26,035 nucleotides of DNA from Balneolales bacterium (GCA_007133875.1 SLLW01000241.1:1-26035), one strand, 5' to 3'. Numbered from the stretch's first letter, positions 1-7,897 are shown. Numbers and translations are program-made. The notes: generated from the sequence alone by a model not told the origin.

Positions 1-46
1 AAAGCAACTCGATGAGTGGGCCTGAAAGCAATTTCGGTAAACGGTA

Positions 47-814
47 ATGGGCTTTATTCAAACCTGGCAACGAAACAGAAGAAAACGGCAGCCATTCCCG
101 GAAGCATGGAAGCAGATCCTGGAACAGAAAATACCGTACTACCAAATGTTGTCACCGGAATATCGCAGCAAACTTCAGGAACTGGTACATCACTTCATGG
201 CGGAAAAAAGCTTTGAAGGATGCGGGGGGATGGAGCTTGATGACCAACGTAAAATCATCATTTCAGCGATGGCTTGTGTACCACTCCTGGGAGGAGTTTC
301 CGACATCTACCCCTGGTTGAGTGCCATACTGGTCTATCCGGCCCACTATCACGCACCATACAGCGAACCGGATGAGGGCGGTGTGGTCAGCGAGGGTGTA
401 GAGAGCCGCAGCGGTGAGTCCTGGGACCAGGGAATTGTTGTGCTTTCATGGAGAGAGGTGGTTTACGATCTGCAGCATCCTGGCGACGGTGCCAATATTG
501 TTTTCCATGAGTGTGCGCACCAGCTCGATTACGAATGGGGAGCAACAATGGAGGGGTTTACCTGGCCGCGATCCCGGGGGAATGAAGTGAATATCGCCGC
601 CATCCTGAAAAAAGAGTACAGCACGCTGGTGGAACGGCTTGAACGGGGGCTGCCGGTGCATATCGATGACTATGCCGCGACCAATATACACGAGTTCTTT
701 GCCGTGATGACCGAAACCTGGTTCGAACGGCGTGACATCATCCGGAAATACTATCCGGAAGTGGACCGGGCAATGATTGCTTTTTATAACATGCAGGGAA
801 GTTTTCCTGGATAA
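47..814 (+). CDS. MtfA-like zinc metallopeptidase (peptidase family M90)
   Basis: This 255-residue protein resembles MtfA/YeeI, a soluble zinc aminopeptidase that in enterobacteria binds the repressor Mlc and so affects glucose-PTS expression. The zinc-binding motif HECAH lies at residues 154-158, followed by QLD. A second conserved block around HEFF (215-218) supplies the likely third ligand, Glu216. Length and motif spacing fit the family (about 250-270 residues). There is no signal peptide, so it is probably cytoplasmic. The ATG at 47 has only a weak upstream ribosome site. The 46 bases before it are too short to tell whether an upstream gene ends there; one frame stops in a TAATG overlap with this start. 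An Mlc partner is unlikely outside enterobacteria, so the physiological role here is unknown. Confidence 0.85.
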   Translation: MGFIQTWQRNRRKRQPFPEAWKQILEQKIPYYQMLSPEYRSKLQELVHHFMAEKSFEGCGGMELDDQRKIIISAMACVPLLGGVSDIYPWLSAILVYPAHYHAPYSEPDEGGVVSEGVESRSGESWDQGIVVLSWREVVYDLQHPGDGANIVFHECAHQLDYEWGATMEGFTWPRSRGNEVNIAAILKKEYSTLVERLERGLPVHIDDYAATNIHEFFAVMTETWFERRDIIRKYYPEVDRAMIAFYNMQGSFPG

Positions 815-916
815 TTACCCAAAATCATCATCATCTCTTCTGAAATTATCCGGCTTTTTATACATTACAGATACGCGTGATTGATGTTCCATTTTCATGA
901 AATGGAGGGTATTACT

Positions 917-1366
917 ATGCTTACTGCAACAGCATCATCTCTAAATGACAGGTTGGTGGCGTATCGCCATTGCTGGATTGAGGGGCTGCGCATTTTTTTA
1001 GGCGCTCTGCTAATCTATAAAGGATATTATTTTGTTGAGCATTTGGAGGTGCTCTATCGGATTATCGACCAGGAGATGGCCATTTCGGCATTTGTGGTGT
1101 CTCATTATGTGGTATTTGCACATCTTGGCGGAGGAGTGATGATCGTATTCGGTATTTTGACAAGAATTGCCGTTTTTGTTCAATTGCCTATTGTGCTGAT
1201 TGGCGCCATCTACTTTTCCGGAGAAGGAGGGGAGTTCTTTGGTCCGACCGCAGAACTTGAATACTCATTGTTGATTCTGGTATTGCTGATTGTATTCTTT
1301 TTTTATGGGGCAGGAAAGTGGTCCGTGGATCACAGGATTCTCCGGAGAGACTCAGAGGATACATAA
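917..1366 (+). CDS. DoxX-like small integral membrane protein
   Basis: This is a protein of 149 residues with about four hydrophobic segments and a short charged C-terminus, the layout of the DoxX/DoxD-like family. These are four-helix membrane proteins of mostly unknown role, sometimes linked to quinone or redox functions. The start at 917 is preferred because GGAGGG lies about six bases upstream. In-frame TTG/ATG codons at 881, 884 and 902 lack such a site. It follows the M90 peptidase after about 100 bases and converges on ftsE with only 31 bases between stops. Family assignment rests on length and hydrophobic pattern plus the AHLGGG and GILTR segments; no catalytic residues are recognisable. 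Confidence 0.65.
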   Translation: MLTATASSLNDRLVAYRHCWIEGLRIFLGALLIYKGYYFVEHLEVLYRIIDQEMAISAFVVSHYVVFAHLGGGVMIVFGILTRIAVFVQLPIVLIGAIYFSGEGGEFFGPTAELEYSLLILVLLIVFFFYGAGKWSVDHRILRRDSEDT

Positions 1367-1397
1367 AGGATTGCCGAGGTGCGTATCCGGGCCTGTA

Positions 1398-2072
1398 TCA
1401 GTTGCCGACTTCGATTATCGATTCGTTTTCGATTTTTATCGTACGATACGGGTAGCGTTTTATCATGTCGTAATTGTGCGTTACCATCAGTACGGCCATT
1501 CCCCGGTTATTGATTTGCCTGAACAGGTCCATGATGGAGTTTGCCGCATAGGGATCAAGGTTTCCTGTGGGCTCATCTGCCAGCATGAGGCGTGGTTCGT
1601 TGGCAAGGGCACGCGCCACGACAACCCGCTGCTGCTCACCGCCGGAAAGATCCTCCGGGAAGTTATGCCGGCGATGGCTTAGTCCGACCATGGAGAGTAC
1701 TTCCAATACCCGCTGTTTGATGATACTGTTTCTTTTGCCGGTGACCTCCAAAGCGAAAGCCACATTGTCGAAGACATTCCGGTCGGGCAGCAGGTGAAAA
1801 TCCTGGAAAACAATACCTAGACTGCGGCGGAGTTCGGGTACCTTTCGCTCTTTAAGTGTTGTCACATCAATTCCGGCTACGTGAACCGTACCTTTTTCGG
1901 GCAGCAAATCACGATAGATAAGTTTCAGAAACGAGCTTTTGCCTGAACCGGTGACACCGGTTAGATAGGCAAATTCCCCGTTGTTCAGTGTGAAGTCTAC
2001 ATCTCTCAGGATGGTCCGGTCATCGAAACGGACAGTTACATTGTAGAATGAAATTACGGGTCGGTCAGACAT
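1398..2072 (-). CDS. ftsE: FtsE, ATP-binding subunit of the FtsEX cell-division complex
   Basis: This 224-residue ABC ATPase is a single nucleotide-binding domain. Walker [10 protein letters not shown] is at 39-47, the Q-loop Gln at 90, the signature LSGGE at 142-146, Walker B with ADEPTGNLD near 165-173, and the H-loop His in VTHN. The DEPTGNLD form and the short length are typical of FtsE, which with the membrane protein FtsX controls peptidoglycan hydrolases at the division septum. The ATG overlaps the last 8 bases of the upstream methyltransferase, suggesting translational coupling. No ftsX is adjacent; the next gene downstream is on the opposite strand. A LolD/MacB-type ATPase is the main alternative, but the [13 protein letters not shown] segment is FtsE-like. 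Confidence 0.88.
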   Translation of the reverse strand: MSDRPVISFYNVTVRFDDRTILRDVDFTLNNGEFAYLTGVTGSGKSSFLKLIYRDLLPEKGTVHVAGIDVTTLKERKVPELRRSLGIVFQDFHLLPDRNVFDNVAFALEVTGKRNSIIKQRVLEVLSMVGLSHRRHNFPEDLSGGEQQRVVVARALANEPRLMLADEPTGNLDPYAANSIMDLFRQINNRGMAVLMVTHNYDMIKRYPYRTIKIENESIIEVGN

Positions 2073-2883
2073 GTTGCAATATCATGGTTATGCGGTCACT
2101 GTTATCGGTTGCGTCGGTAAAATCGAAATCCTCATAAGCGGCCAGCATGTTCAGTCCAGATTCCTGAACCAAAGCTTTCATCTCTGTGAACGTCCAGATT
2201 CGCTGGGTGTGAAATTCTTCGAACCGGTCGACAATCACTCCGGTATCCGGTTCCCGTTTTTCTATCATAAAATGGTTGATGTGTATCTGTTTCTCACGAT
2301 CGTATTTGCTGATTCGGTTGTAGGTGTAACGCTGGTCCACCTTCTGCTTCTCATTCAGCAGGGGTGCAATTTTTGGCGAATAAGCTGGAGTGGTGAAGTC
2401 AACGATAAATCGTCCGTCTTGTTTGAGATGTTTTTGTACCCTGTTAAACAGAGCCAGCACTTCTTCTCGTTTATGCAGGTAGTTGAGGCTGTCAAACACC
2501 ATGTAGATGACATCAAAAGAATGTTCCATCCGGAGTCGGCACATATCCCGGACACACCAGGTGATCGAACTGCCGCTTCTGTTCCCTTTGTCACGTGCGA
2601 TCTGTATCATTTCGGAGGATGCATCGGTGGCTGTGATGCGGTAGTCATCATACTGCTCAAGCAGCAGCGCCATCGTACCGGTACCGCACGCCAGTTCAAG
2701 CAAATCGGTGGCATGAGGGTGATGGTAACTGATCAGGGAATGGATGTAATCGGTCCAGTCCTCATAGTCCACATCCTTCATGATGACATCATAGATCGGC
2801 GCCAGTTTCCGGTATATATCACCAGTACGTTGCCGATCTGATTCCAGCGTCGTTTCCAAATGATAATGGGATGAAGCGCTCAA
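2065..2883 (-). CDS. Class I SAM-dependent methyltransferase, substrate unknown
   Basis: The 272-residue protein has the Rossmann methyltransferase motif I, LLELACGTGT, at residues 61-70, an acidic motif II (TATDASSEM) and a post-I region with VRDMCRL and FDVIYMVFDSLNYL. The order fits small-molecule methyltransferases of the ubiquinone/glycine N-methyltransferase type, but the substrate cannot be read from sequence. The only usable start before motif I is TTG at 2883, since the first internal Met (residue 35) lies within a conserved helix (YDVIMKDV). It starts 69 bases after the pdxA stop and overlaps ftsE by 8 bases, so it is probably co-transcribed with both. Confidence 0.8.
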   Translation of the reverse strand: MSASSHYHLETTLESDRQRTGDIYRKLAPIYDVIMKDVDYEDWTDYIHSLISYHHPHATDLLELACGTGTMALLLEQYDDYRITATDASSEMIQIARDKGNRSGSSITWCVRDMCRLRMEHSFDVIYMVFDSLNYLHKREEVLALFNRVQKHLKQDGRFIVDFTTPAYSPKIAPLLNEKQKVDQRYTYNRISKYDREKQIHINHFMIEKREPDTGVIVDRFEEFHTQRIWTFTEMKALVQESGLNMLAAYEDFDFTDATDNSDRITMILQHV

Positions 2884-2952
2884 AATAAGAGATGTTGGGT
2901 GAATTGGTGTTTTTAATATATCGTTTTACACCACATATTTCGACTCTATTTG

Positions 2953-4044
2953 CTAACCGGATTTATTCCCGGTTTGTGCTTTGTTTTTCCTGTTGATCAT
3001 CGTAATTGCGAGTGCGATAGCCTCCCGCATTGATCCGGCATCGGCCTGGTTTTTTCCGGCAATGGCAAATGCGGTACCATGGTCGGGGGAGGTGCGTATG
3101 ACCGGCAATCCGGCAGTGACATTGACCCCCTTGTTAAAACCCGACAACTTGAGAGGTATGAGTCCCTGGTCGTGATACATTGCCAGAACCATATCTGCGT
3201 TTTTATGTCCGCCGCTTCCAAAAAAACCGTCAGCAGGCCATGGGCCGCTTATTTGGTGGCCCCGTTCTCTGAATTTTGCAACGGCTGGTTCGATGATACG
3301 CTGTTCTTCGTCACCGATAACACCACCGTCACCGGCATGGGGGTTGAGCCCGAGAACGGCAATATGCGGATCGGGGATTCCAAAAGCGCTGCGTAATGTC
3401 TCAAAAAAGAGGGCCAACTGTCGGTCTATGAGTTCGGTGGTCAGATGCCCGGCAATGTCCCGGACAGGGATATGTATGGTGGCCAGTCCAATACGCATGG
3501 TATCATTGACGAGCAGCATCCCGGCATCCCGGGTACGGGTGAGTTCTGCCAGATATTCGGTGTGCCCCGGAACCTGGTAACCGGCTTTTTGAATCGCCTC
3601 TTTGGAGATCGGAGCTGTAACAAGGGCATCGGCCCGGCCGGACTGGCAAGCCAATACGCCCGCAGAGACGGCCTGCATCGCAAATGCTCCTGCTTCAGCA
3701 GAGATAAAGCCTGGCTGAATTCCCTCTTCTGGTTCTGATGACGGGTACAGGAACACTTCTCCCGGTTTTGGGACAGCAAATCCATCCACATCTCCTGATT
3801 CGCTGCTATCATCGGGGGAATTTTTCTGAACATCCTGCCAGAAATGGGGAATGCCCATCAGGTTGGCATAATATTCCAATACCGTCGCCGGACCGAATAA
3901 CTGGAAACCGGCCTCGTGCCGGAGGTCTCCGCTCAGGGCTTTTAACACGACTTCCGGGCCAACGCCATTCATATCACCCAGAGAAACAGCCAGCACCGGA
4001 TGGGAGCGGTTGTGTGCAGCGATTGGTGTGGTTTCCGGGTTCAT
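2953..4044 (-). CDS. pdxA: 4-hydroxythreonine-4-phosphate dehydrogenase (PLP biosynthesis)
   Basis: PdxA oxidises 4-phosphohydroxy-L-threonine with NAD; the product joins deoxyxylulose phosphate in the DXP-dependent pathway to pyridoxal 5'-phosphate. The 363-residue protein shows GDMNGVGPE near the N-terminus, substrate-binding GHTEY (His161/Thr162), and metal ligands His191 (TIHIP), His236 (NPHAG) and His291 (YHDQG). The intervals of 30, 45 and 55 residues match those I recall for E. coli PdxA (136/166/211/266). It is slightly longer than the 330-residue E. coli enzyme because of an N-terminal extension and an acidic insert near residues 76-112. Its ATG overlaps the GWxTD gene stop by ATGA, indicating translational coupling. 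Confidence 0.96.
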   Translation of the reverse strand: MNPETTPIAAHNRSHPVLAVSLGDMNGVGPEVVLKALSGDLRHEAGFQLFGPATVLEYYANLMGIPHFWQDVQKNSPDDSSESGDVDGFAVPKPGEVFLYPSSEPEEGIQPGFISAEAGAFAMQAVSAGVLACQSGRADALVTAPISKEAIQKAGYQVPGHTEYLAELTRTRDAGMLLVNDTMRIGLATIHIPVRDIAGHLTTELIDRQLALFFETLRSAFGIPDPHIAVLGLNPHAGDGGVIGDEEQRIIEPAVAKFRERGHQISGPWPADGFFGSGGHKNADMVLAMYHDQGLIPLKLSGFNKGVNVTAGLPVIRTSPDHGTAFAIAGKNQADAGSMREAIALAITMINRKNKAQTGNKSG

Positions 4045-5498
4045 CGTTGCTCAATCAGCCGGTAGTCTCCGAAACCGGTTGTAGCCTCGAAGACATATGT
4101 GCGGTTACTGTAGTGCCAAACTTCCCGGGTCGTTCCGCCGGGAGGGAAGGTACGTTCTTTCCTGTTAGGCTCCCCGTTTCGGATGTATATTTTCCCCTGA
4201 TCGGATTCGTATCCCCGTTTCTGCGGAGTAGAGAAGTTCTCAAATGCATAATCGATGCGACGGAAATATTCTACCATCAATTCATTGTACTCCCGGTCAG
4301 GGCTGGGGTCGCGCTCTTTCCAGTACTCACGGAACCGGCGCTCTTTTTGCTCCTGTGATCCGCGGCGCATCTCACGGTGGGCCTCGTCATCGAGAATGAA
4401 CTCCATCATCTGAATGGCAATATCCAGATTGAGCAGGCTGACCGGCATGTCGAGCCAGAGGCTCTGATAGGTACGGCGGACGAGCGTTTTCTCCTCACCC
4501 TCCGGTGACGACTTGTACAACCGGAGACGATAATGCGCGTTTTCGAAGGTACTGTTTGGAATATGAACCAGATAGAAAAAACCGGTTTCGTTGCTGCCAT
4601 TGTAATCCAGCAGTTCGAAATGCGGCCGGTCGTTATGCATATCAATTTGCGGATATAAGCCGGAAAGGAAGTTCTGGGGATCTAATGTATACTCACTGAC
4701 GGTGCGAACCACGGAGGTATCACGGCGCTGCGTACGCAACTGCTCAATTTTCATCGTGTATTCACTCTCTTCCTTTATGGCAGGGAACCAGATGGCAATC
4801 TGATGATCCCGCCCGAAATAGACGTTCCGCCCCATATTCATGAGCGGCGTGCGCTCTGTACTGATATTTTCAGACTGCTTGTCGAGAAAATAGAGAATGG
4901 CAAAGTCGGTATCGTCCTGATCCGGAATCCGGAGGCCGGAAGTGACACCTTGCCGGCTGCGGCTGTTTGATGAGGCGGTTGATTCAATCCGGTAGGTACC
5001 CGGCTGCAGGGAGGTTTTTAACAGATTCTGGACAAACGTGGTGGACGACTGGGTCTGTTCGTACGTCTCTGTATATACTGTTTCGCTCCAGGTCCGTGTA
5101 CGGCTGTCCTGACGCTGATCGGAGTCGTCATCACTGCGTTTGCGAATGTTCAGCCGCACTGTTGGTTCCGCATAGAATTGGCGGGATCCATCCGCAGTAT
5201 CGCCCTGGTAACGCCGGAAATTCAAAAAATTGTTTTCAAGCCGGAACTGGGATACCAGTGTCACTTCATCGGATTCGGGGTTCGGTACTGCCAGATGTTC
5301 CAGAAAGAGATAGGGTTGCCGGTCCCGCATTCGTAACGATTCGTAGGTAATACGCTGTGCCAGCAGATCACCGGATAAAAACAGTATGATGAAAAATGCC
5401 ATCAGCAAAGGGGGCATCATGGGAGGCAGCGTCACGTTTTTACAACCTGGATGTGAAAAAATTAGACTCATGGCAAAACCGGAATTGAAATTGAGCAC
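4041..5498 (-). CDS. GWxTD domain-containing exported protein
   Basis: This protein of up to 485 residues carries a C-terminal domain of the GWxTD family: WKERDPSP, then a YFRRIDYAFENF block, then GKIYIRNGEP and a WHYSNRTYVFE strand. The family is common in Bacteroidota, Rhodothermota and related phyla, and no biochemical function is established. A hydrophobic signal-like segment begins with MMPPLLMAFF near residue 27 and ends at LLAQ, predicting export. The true start is uncertain. The open frame begins at GTG 5498, but ATG 5471 or the ATG pair near 5420, which directly precedes the signal segment, is biologically more likely. None has a clear ribosome site. It lies upstream of and overlaps pdxA. 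Confidence 0.85.
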   Translation of the reverse strand: MLNFNSGFAMSLIFSHPGCKNVTLPPMMPPLLMAFFIILFLSGDLLAQRITYESLRMRDRQPYLFLEHLAVPNPESDEVTLVSQFRLENNFLNFRRYQGDTADGSRQFYAEPTVRLNIRKRSDDDSDQRQDSRTRTWSETVYTETYEQTQSSTTFVQNLLKTSLQPGTYRIESTASSNSRSRQGVTSGLRIPDQDDTDFAILYFLDKQSENISTERTPLMNMGRNVYFGRDHQIAIWFPAIKEESEYTMKIEQLRTQRRDTSVVRTVSEYTLDPQNFLSGLYPQIDMHNDRPHFELLDYNGSNETGFFYLVHIPNSTFENAHYRLRLYKSSPEGEEKTLVRRTYQSLWLDMPVSLLNLDIAIQMMEFILDDEAHREMRRGSQEQKERRFREYWKERDPSPDREYNELMVEYFRRIDYAFENFSTPQKRGYESDQGKIYIRNGEPNRKERTFPPGGTTREVWHYSNRTYVFEATTGFGDYRLIEQR

Positions 5499-5564
5499 TT
5501 CGTTGAATCAGTTAATTACGGCAAAAGGCTCCAAAAATTATGTGTTTTGAAGACAAGAAGCTAT

Positions 5565-6056
5565 TCAGGCTGTAATATTATCGTGTTGTGCATCGGGCCG
5601 GGGTCTGGCGGCATCCTGGTGGTGATGGGGATGTGTGCAATAATGGGTATGGCGGTTGTTCCTGAAAACAACCCAGGCCAGCAGTAATGCTCCTGAAAAA
5701 GTGACGGCGGTTCTGATCCATGTCATGGCCGGTATGGTACCGTCAGTTAAATGCAGATGGTTGACATGCAGCACAAACTGGCTGATCAGAATCAATGAGA
5801 TGCTGAGTATATATATAACGAGCAGCTTGTTATCCTTGTGGCGAAGCCAGGTCGGTAAAAAACCCGCAAGACTGAATGGAACGACGGATAGCACCAGGAT
5901 TTGTTCAAACGTTTCGGAGAAAAAAGTTGCGATAGCCGGAAGCAGAACCAAAACAATCGGAGTTGCGAGACAGTGTAATACGCAGAGGGAGGAGAGTAGA
6001 ATACTCAGTTTGCTGAAAATCGTGATTTTATTTGTCGTCTTGGGCGTTGCTGTCAT
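5565..6056 (-). CDS. MerC-family four-helix membrane protein, probable metal-ion transporter
   Basis: This 163-residue membrane protein has the MerC-domain hallmark CVLHCLATP near its N-terminus (Cys25, Cys29) and about four hydrophobic segments. The C-terminal tail is histidine-rich (HTHYC then HPHHH). MerC proteins were described as mercuric-ion uptake proteins, but chromosomal homologues beside Fur-family genes are more plausibly involved in zinc or other metal handling. The start at 6056 is preferred over 6080 because it overlaps the fur stop as ATGA. No merA, merP, merT or merR lies nearby, which argues against a mercury-resistance operon. The transported ion is an inference from context. 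Confidence 0.8.
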   Translation of the reverse strand: MTATPKTTNKITIFSKLSILLSSLCVLHCLATPIVLVLLPAIATFFSETFEQILVLSVVPFSLAGFLPTWLRHKDNKLLVIYILSISLILISQFVLHVNHLHLTDGTIPAMTWIRTAVTFSGALLLAWVVFRNNRHTHYCTHPHHHQDAARPRPDAQHDNITA

Positions 6057-6505
6057 TGTTGGCTGAACTGGGTATGGCATTCGGGACAGGTTCCGTGCAG
6101 GCGGTATTCCTGTGATCGGATCACAAAACCCTGTTCCTCTTTGATATCCCGTGTATTGTTACCGGTTTCCATCGGAAGGCAGTATATGCGTTCGCATTCG
6201 TCACATACAAAATGTGCATGGTCACTGGTAACTTCCGATGGCGCATCATCAGGCATGTGAAGCGCATACAGCCAATTCCGATCTTCTGTGGCGACTTTGT
6301 GGGCCAACCCGCATTTTGTAAAAGCGTTGAGGGTCCGGTACAGGGTGACTTTATCGATATCATATTCGGCAAGCTGTTCGGTAATGTCGGCATGTGACAA
6401 TGCTACCGGAGTGTTTGCCAGTACATCAAGAACGTGTAAACGAGTAAGGGTTACTTTTAACCGGAATCGCCGTAGCAATTCTTTGTAAAGATTTTCATTT
6501 TGCAT
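6053..6505 (-). CDS. Fur-family metal-responsive repressor (Zur-like)
   Basis: This 150-residue protein has an N-terminal winged helix with LTRLHVLDVL and DKVTLYRTLNAF, and a C-terminal dimerisation/metal domain. The structural zinc site is given by two CxxC pairs (CDEC and CPEC), and HAHFVC belongs to the regulatory metal site. Such proteins repress metal-uptake genes when loaded with their ion. The start at 6505 is preferred over the open-frame limit at 6586: the protein then begins MQNENLYKELLRR, the usual Fur length, and a promoter and operator lie directly upstream. It overlaps the MerC gene by 4 bases, so the two form an autoregulated unit. Zur versus Fur or PerR specificity cannot be proved from sequence; the MerC partner favours zinc. 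Confidence 0.88.
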   Translation of the reverse strand: MQNENLYKELLRRFRLKVTLTRLHVLDVLANTPVALSHADITEQLAEYDIDKVTLYRTLNAFTKCGLAHKVATEDRNWLYALHMPDDAPSEVTSDHAHFVCDECERIYCLPMETGNNTRDIKEEQGFVIRSQEYRLHGTCPECHTQFSQQ

Positions 6506-6511
6506 AATATG

Positions 6512-6542
6512 TAAATATATAAAAAATGCAACAAAGTTGCAA
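6512..6542 (-). promoter_or_regulatory. Predicted fur-merC promoter, TTG-N20-TATATTTA
   Basis: On the minus strand, TTG (6542-6540) is followed after exactly 20 bases by TATATTTA (6519-6512). This fits the Bacteroidota-type -33 TTG / -7 TAnnTTTG promoter with one mismatch in the last base. The element ends six bases before the preferred fur ATG, so the leader would be extremely short. The same arrangement occurs before rimP. Confidence 0.55.
6527..6541. promoter_or_regulatory. Fur-family operator-like dyad TGCAAC-N3-GTTGCA
   Basis: A perfect 6+6 inverted repeat with a 3-base centre (TGCAACAAAGTTGCA) sits between the predicted -33 and -7 elements of the fur-merC promoter. A 15-bp dyad at this position is typical of Fur/Zur operators, and binding would occlude RNA polymerase. 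Autoregulation is inferred. Confidence 0.6.
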
Positions 6543-6579
6543 TACGTTGGTTGTCCATTTGCGGTTGAATCGGTTACGG

Positions 6580-6682
6580 AAGCCAAATATAGTACTTTTT
6601 GTGCCTGTGTTAAATGATTTGGCGGATGTTTATTGTCCGCTTATCTTGAGGGCGGGCACAATCAGACACCCGTATTTGGCTT
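6580..6682 (+). ncRNA. Predicted structured RNA, nested three-stem fold, unknown class
   Basis: Three nested stems are visible. P1 is 6580-6589 with 6673-6682 (10 perfect pairs). P2 is 6599-6607 with 6653-6661 (9 pairs, one G-U). P3 is 6622-6627 with 6635-6640 (6 pairs, one G-U). P1 also gains a U6590-G6672 wobble. All three wobbles are allowed only if the plus strand is transcribed; on the minus strand they become A-C mismatches. The roughly symmetric internal loops (9-10 and 12-14 bases per side) recall a rod with bubbles, as in 6S-type RNAs, but I cannot assign a family. No clear promoter is seen on the plus strand, so it could be an independent RNA or part of a long leader. Confidence 0.4.
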
Positions 6683-6746
6683 ATAATAAACAACAGGTGT
6701 TCCAAACGTCCTTGTACATTAAATAAAAAGAAACAGATGAAATGAA

Positions 6747-6813
6747 CATGACCGGGCTGGCGCCGGGACACACAGGCGCATGATTAAAACCGGTCATGGA
6801 ATTACATGTGTCC
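6747..6813 (+). other. Possible pseudoknotted leader RNA before the FAD oxidoreductase
   Basis: An outer stem of nine perfect pairs (CATGACCGG 6747-6755 with CCGGTCATG 6790-6798) encloses an inner stem (GCGCC 6760-6764 with GGCGC 6775-6779). Seven bases of the inner 10-base loop (GGACACA 6766-6772) are perfectly complementary to TGTGTCC at 6807-6813, outside the outer stem. This arrangement could form a pseudoknot ending 24 bases before the start codon. There is no T tract, so it is not a simple terminator. A cis-regulatory role is inferred only from position. Confidence 0.35.
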
Positions 6814-6836
6814 GCTTAATCTAAATTTTTAAACAC

Positions 6837-7883
6837 ATGAAAATTGGAATTATTGGTGCTGGAATAGCAGGCCTGACGGCAGGCCGGGTCTTGGCAAGGG
6901 CTGGACATGATGTCATGGTATATGAAAAAAGTAAAGGGTATGGCGGGCGGATGTCGACACGCCGCGCAAATGGATCCGCCGGTTCGTCAAAGCACAAAAT
7001 GGATCATGGTACGCCCTATTTATCGGGATCATCACCCGAGTTTCAAGCGTTTTTAGCGGAACTTGAAGAGAAAAAAATCATCACCAAGTGGAACGATACC
7101 TTTTCTGGCTATGCGGATGGCAGCATTGTCCTGGAAGTACCGGGCCAGGAAACAAAGACCCGCTATATTGCGTCGGATGGCATGAATACCATTGGCAAGT
7201 ATCTGGGTCGCTGGCTCGATTTTCATATGGGTGAACAAATTGGCGGAATCACCCATATTGGCGGTTCCCGCATCAAGAAAAGTCCCTGGATGATAAATGC
7301 ATCAACCATAAACGTTTTTGAAGCCGATGCTGTTATTATTGCCACCCCCGCTATCCAGGCGTATGGCCTGATCGGTACTGCCCAGGACGAGTTGGAAATG
7401 AGACGTTTAATATCCATGCTTGACGATATAAATTATACTTCAACGTTTTCCTTTATGGCCGGATATGGCGAGCGCGATCCGGTCAAATGGAGCGCGATCA
7501 TCAGTGAGCATCCTGTTATCTCCTGGATCTGCAATGAGAGCAGCAAAAGGGATACTGCCGGTGAATTGAACCTTGTCGCACATACATCAGACGCTTTCAC
7601 CAAGAAGATCTTCGATGACTATGACCGGGCTCAGGTCAACGAACAGATCATGGCTGCACTTGGTGAAATCCTGGGTGCCTGGGCTGCACGTCCGCAGTGG
7701 CATACCTCGCATCTGTGGCGATACAAAACTCCAAAGAAAAGTCTCGACATGCCGTTTTTTGAATCAGAGGATGAACATGCGCCATTAGCTGTAATCGGTG
7801 ATTACTTCCAGGGTACTTCTCTTGAAGCGGCATACCTCTCCGGATTGAGGCTTGGAGAGCATTGGGCTGAAAAACTATCCTGA
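6837..7883 (+). CDS. Renalase-like FAD/NAD(P)-dependent oxidoreductase
   Basis: The 348-residue protein opens with a Rossmann FAD-binding motif GAGIAG (residues 7-12), an acidic strand end (VYEKSKG) and the GGRMSTRR segment that contacts FAD in the amine-oxidase superfamily. The conserved DHGTPYL and a C-terminal block GDYFQGTSLEAAYLSG fit the bacterial renalase-like group, some members of which oxidise aberrant dihydro-NAD(P) isomers. The substrate here is not established. There is no signal peptide, so it should be cytoplasmic. It is followed after 14 bases by the first ABC half-exporter and is probably co-transcribed with it. The structured leader just upstream may control it. Confidence 0.8.
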   Translation: MKIGIIGAGIAGLTAGRVLARAGHDVMVYEKSKGYGGRMSTRRANGSAGSSKHKMDHGTPYLSGSSPEFQAFLAELEEKKIITKWNDTFSGYADGSIVLEVPGQETKTRYIASDGMNTIGKYLGRWLDFHMGEQIGGITHIGGSRIKKSPWMINASTINVFEADAVIIATPAIQAYGLIGTAQDELEMRRLISMLDDINYTSTFSFMAGYGERDPVKWSAIISEHPVISWICNESSKRDTAGELNLVAHTSDAFTKKIFDDYDRAQVNEQIMAALGEILGAWAARPQWHTSHLWRYKTPKKSLDMPFFESEDEHAPLAVIGDYFQGTSLEAAYLSGLRLGEHWAEKLS

Positions 7884-7897
7884 AATAAACAAGGTCT

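Noticed and set aside
2071..2841. 256-residue plus-strand frame opposite the methyltransferase
   Set aside because: Complementary to the methyltransferase, which has clear motifs; the plus-strand protein resembles nothing.
6543..6700. SRP RNA or tmRNA in the intergenic region
   Set aside because: The conserved SRP apical loop (GGAAGGAAGCAGC-like) and the tmRNA acceptor/tag features are absent.
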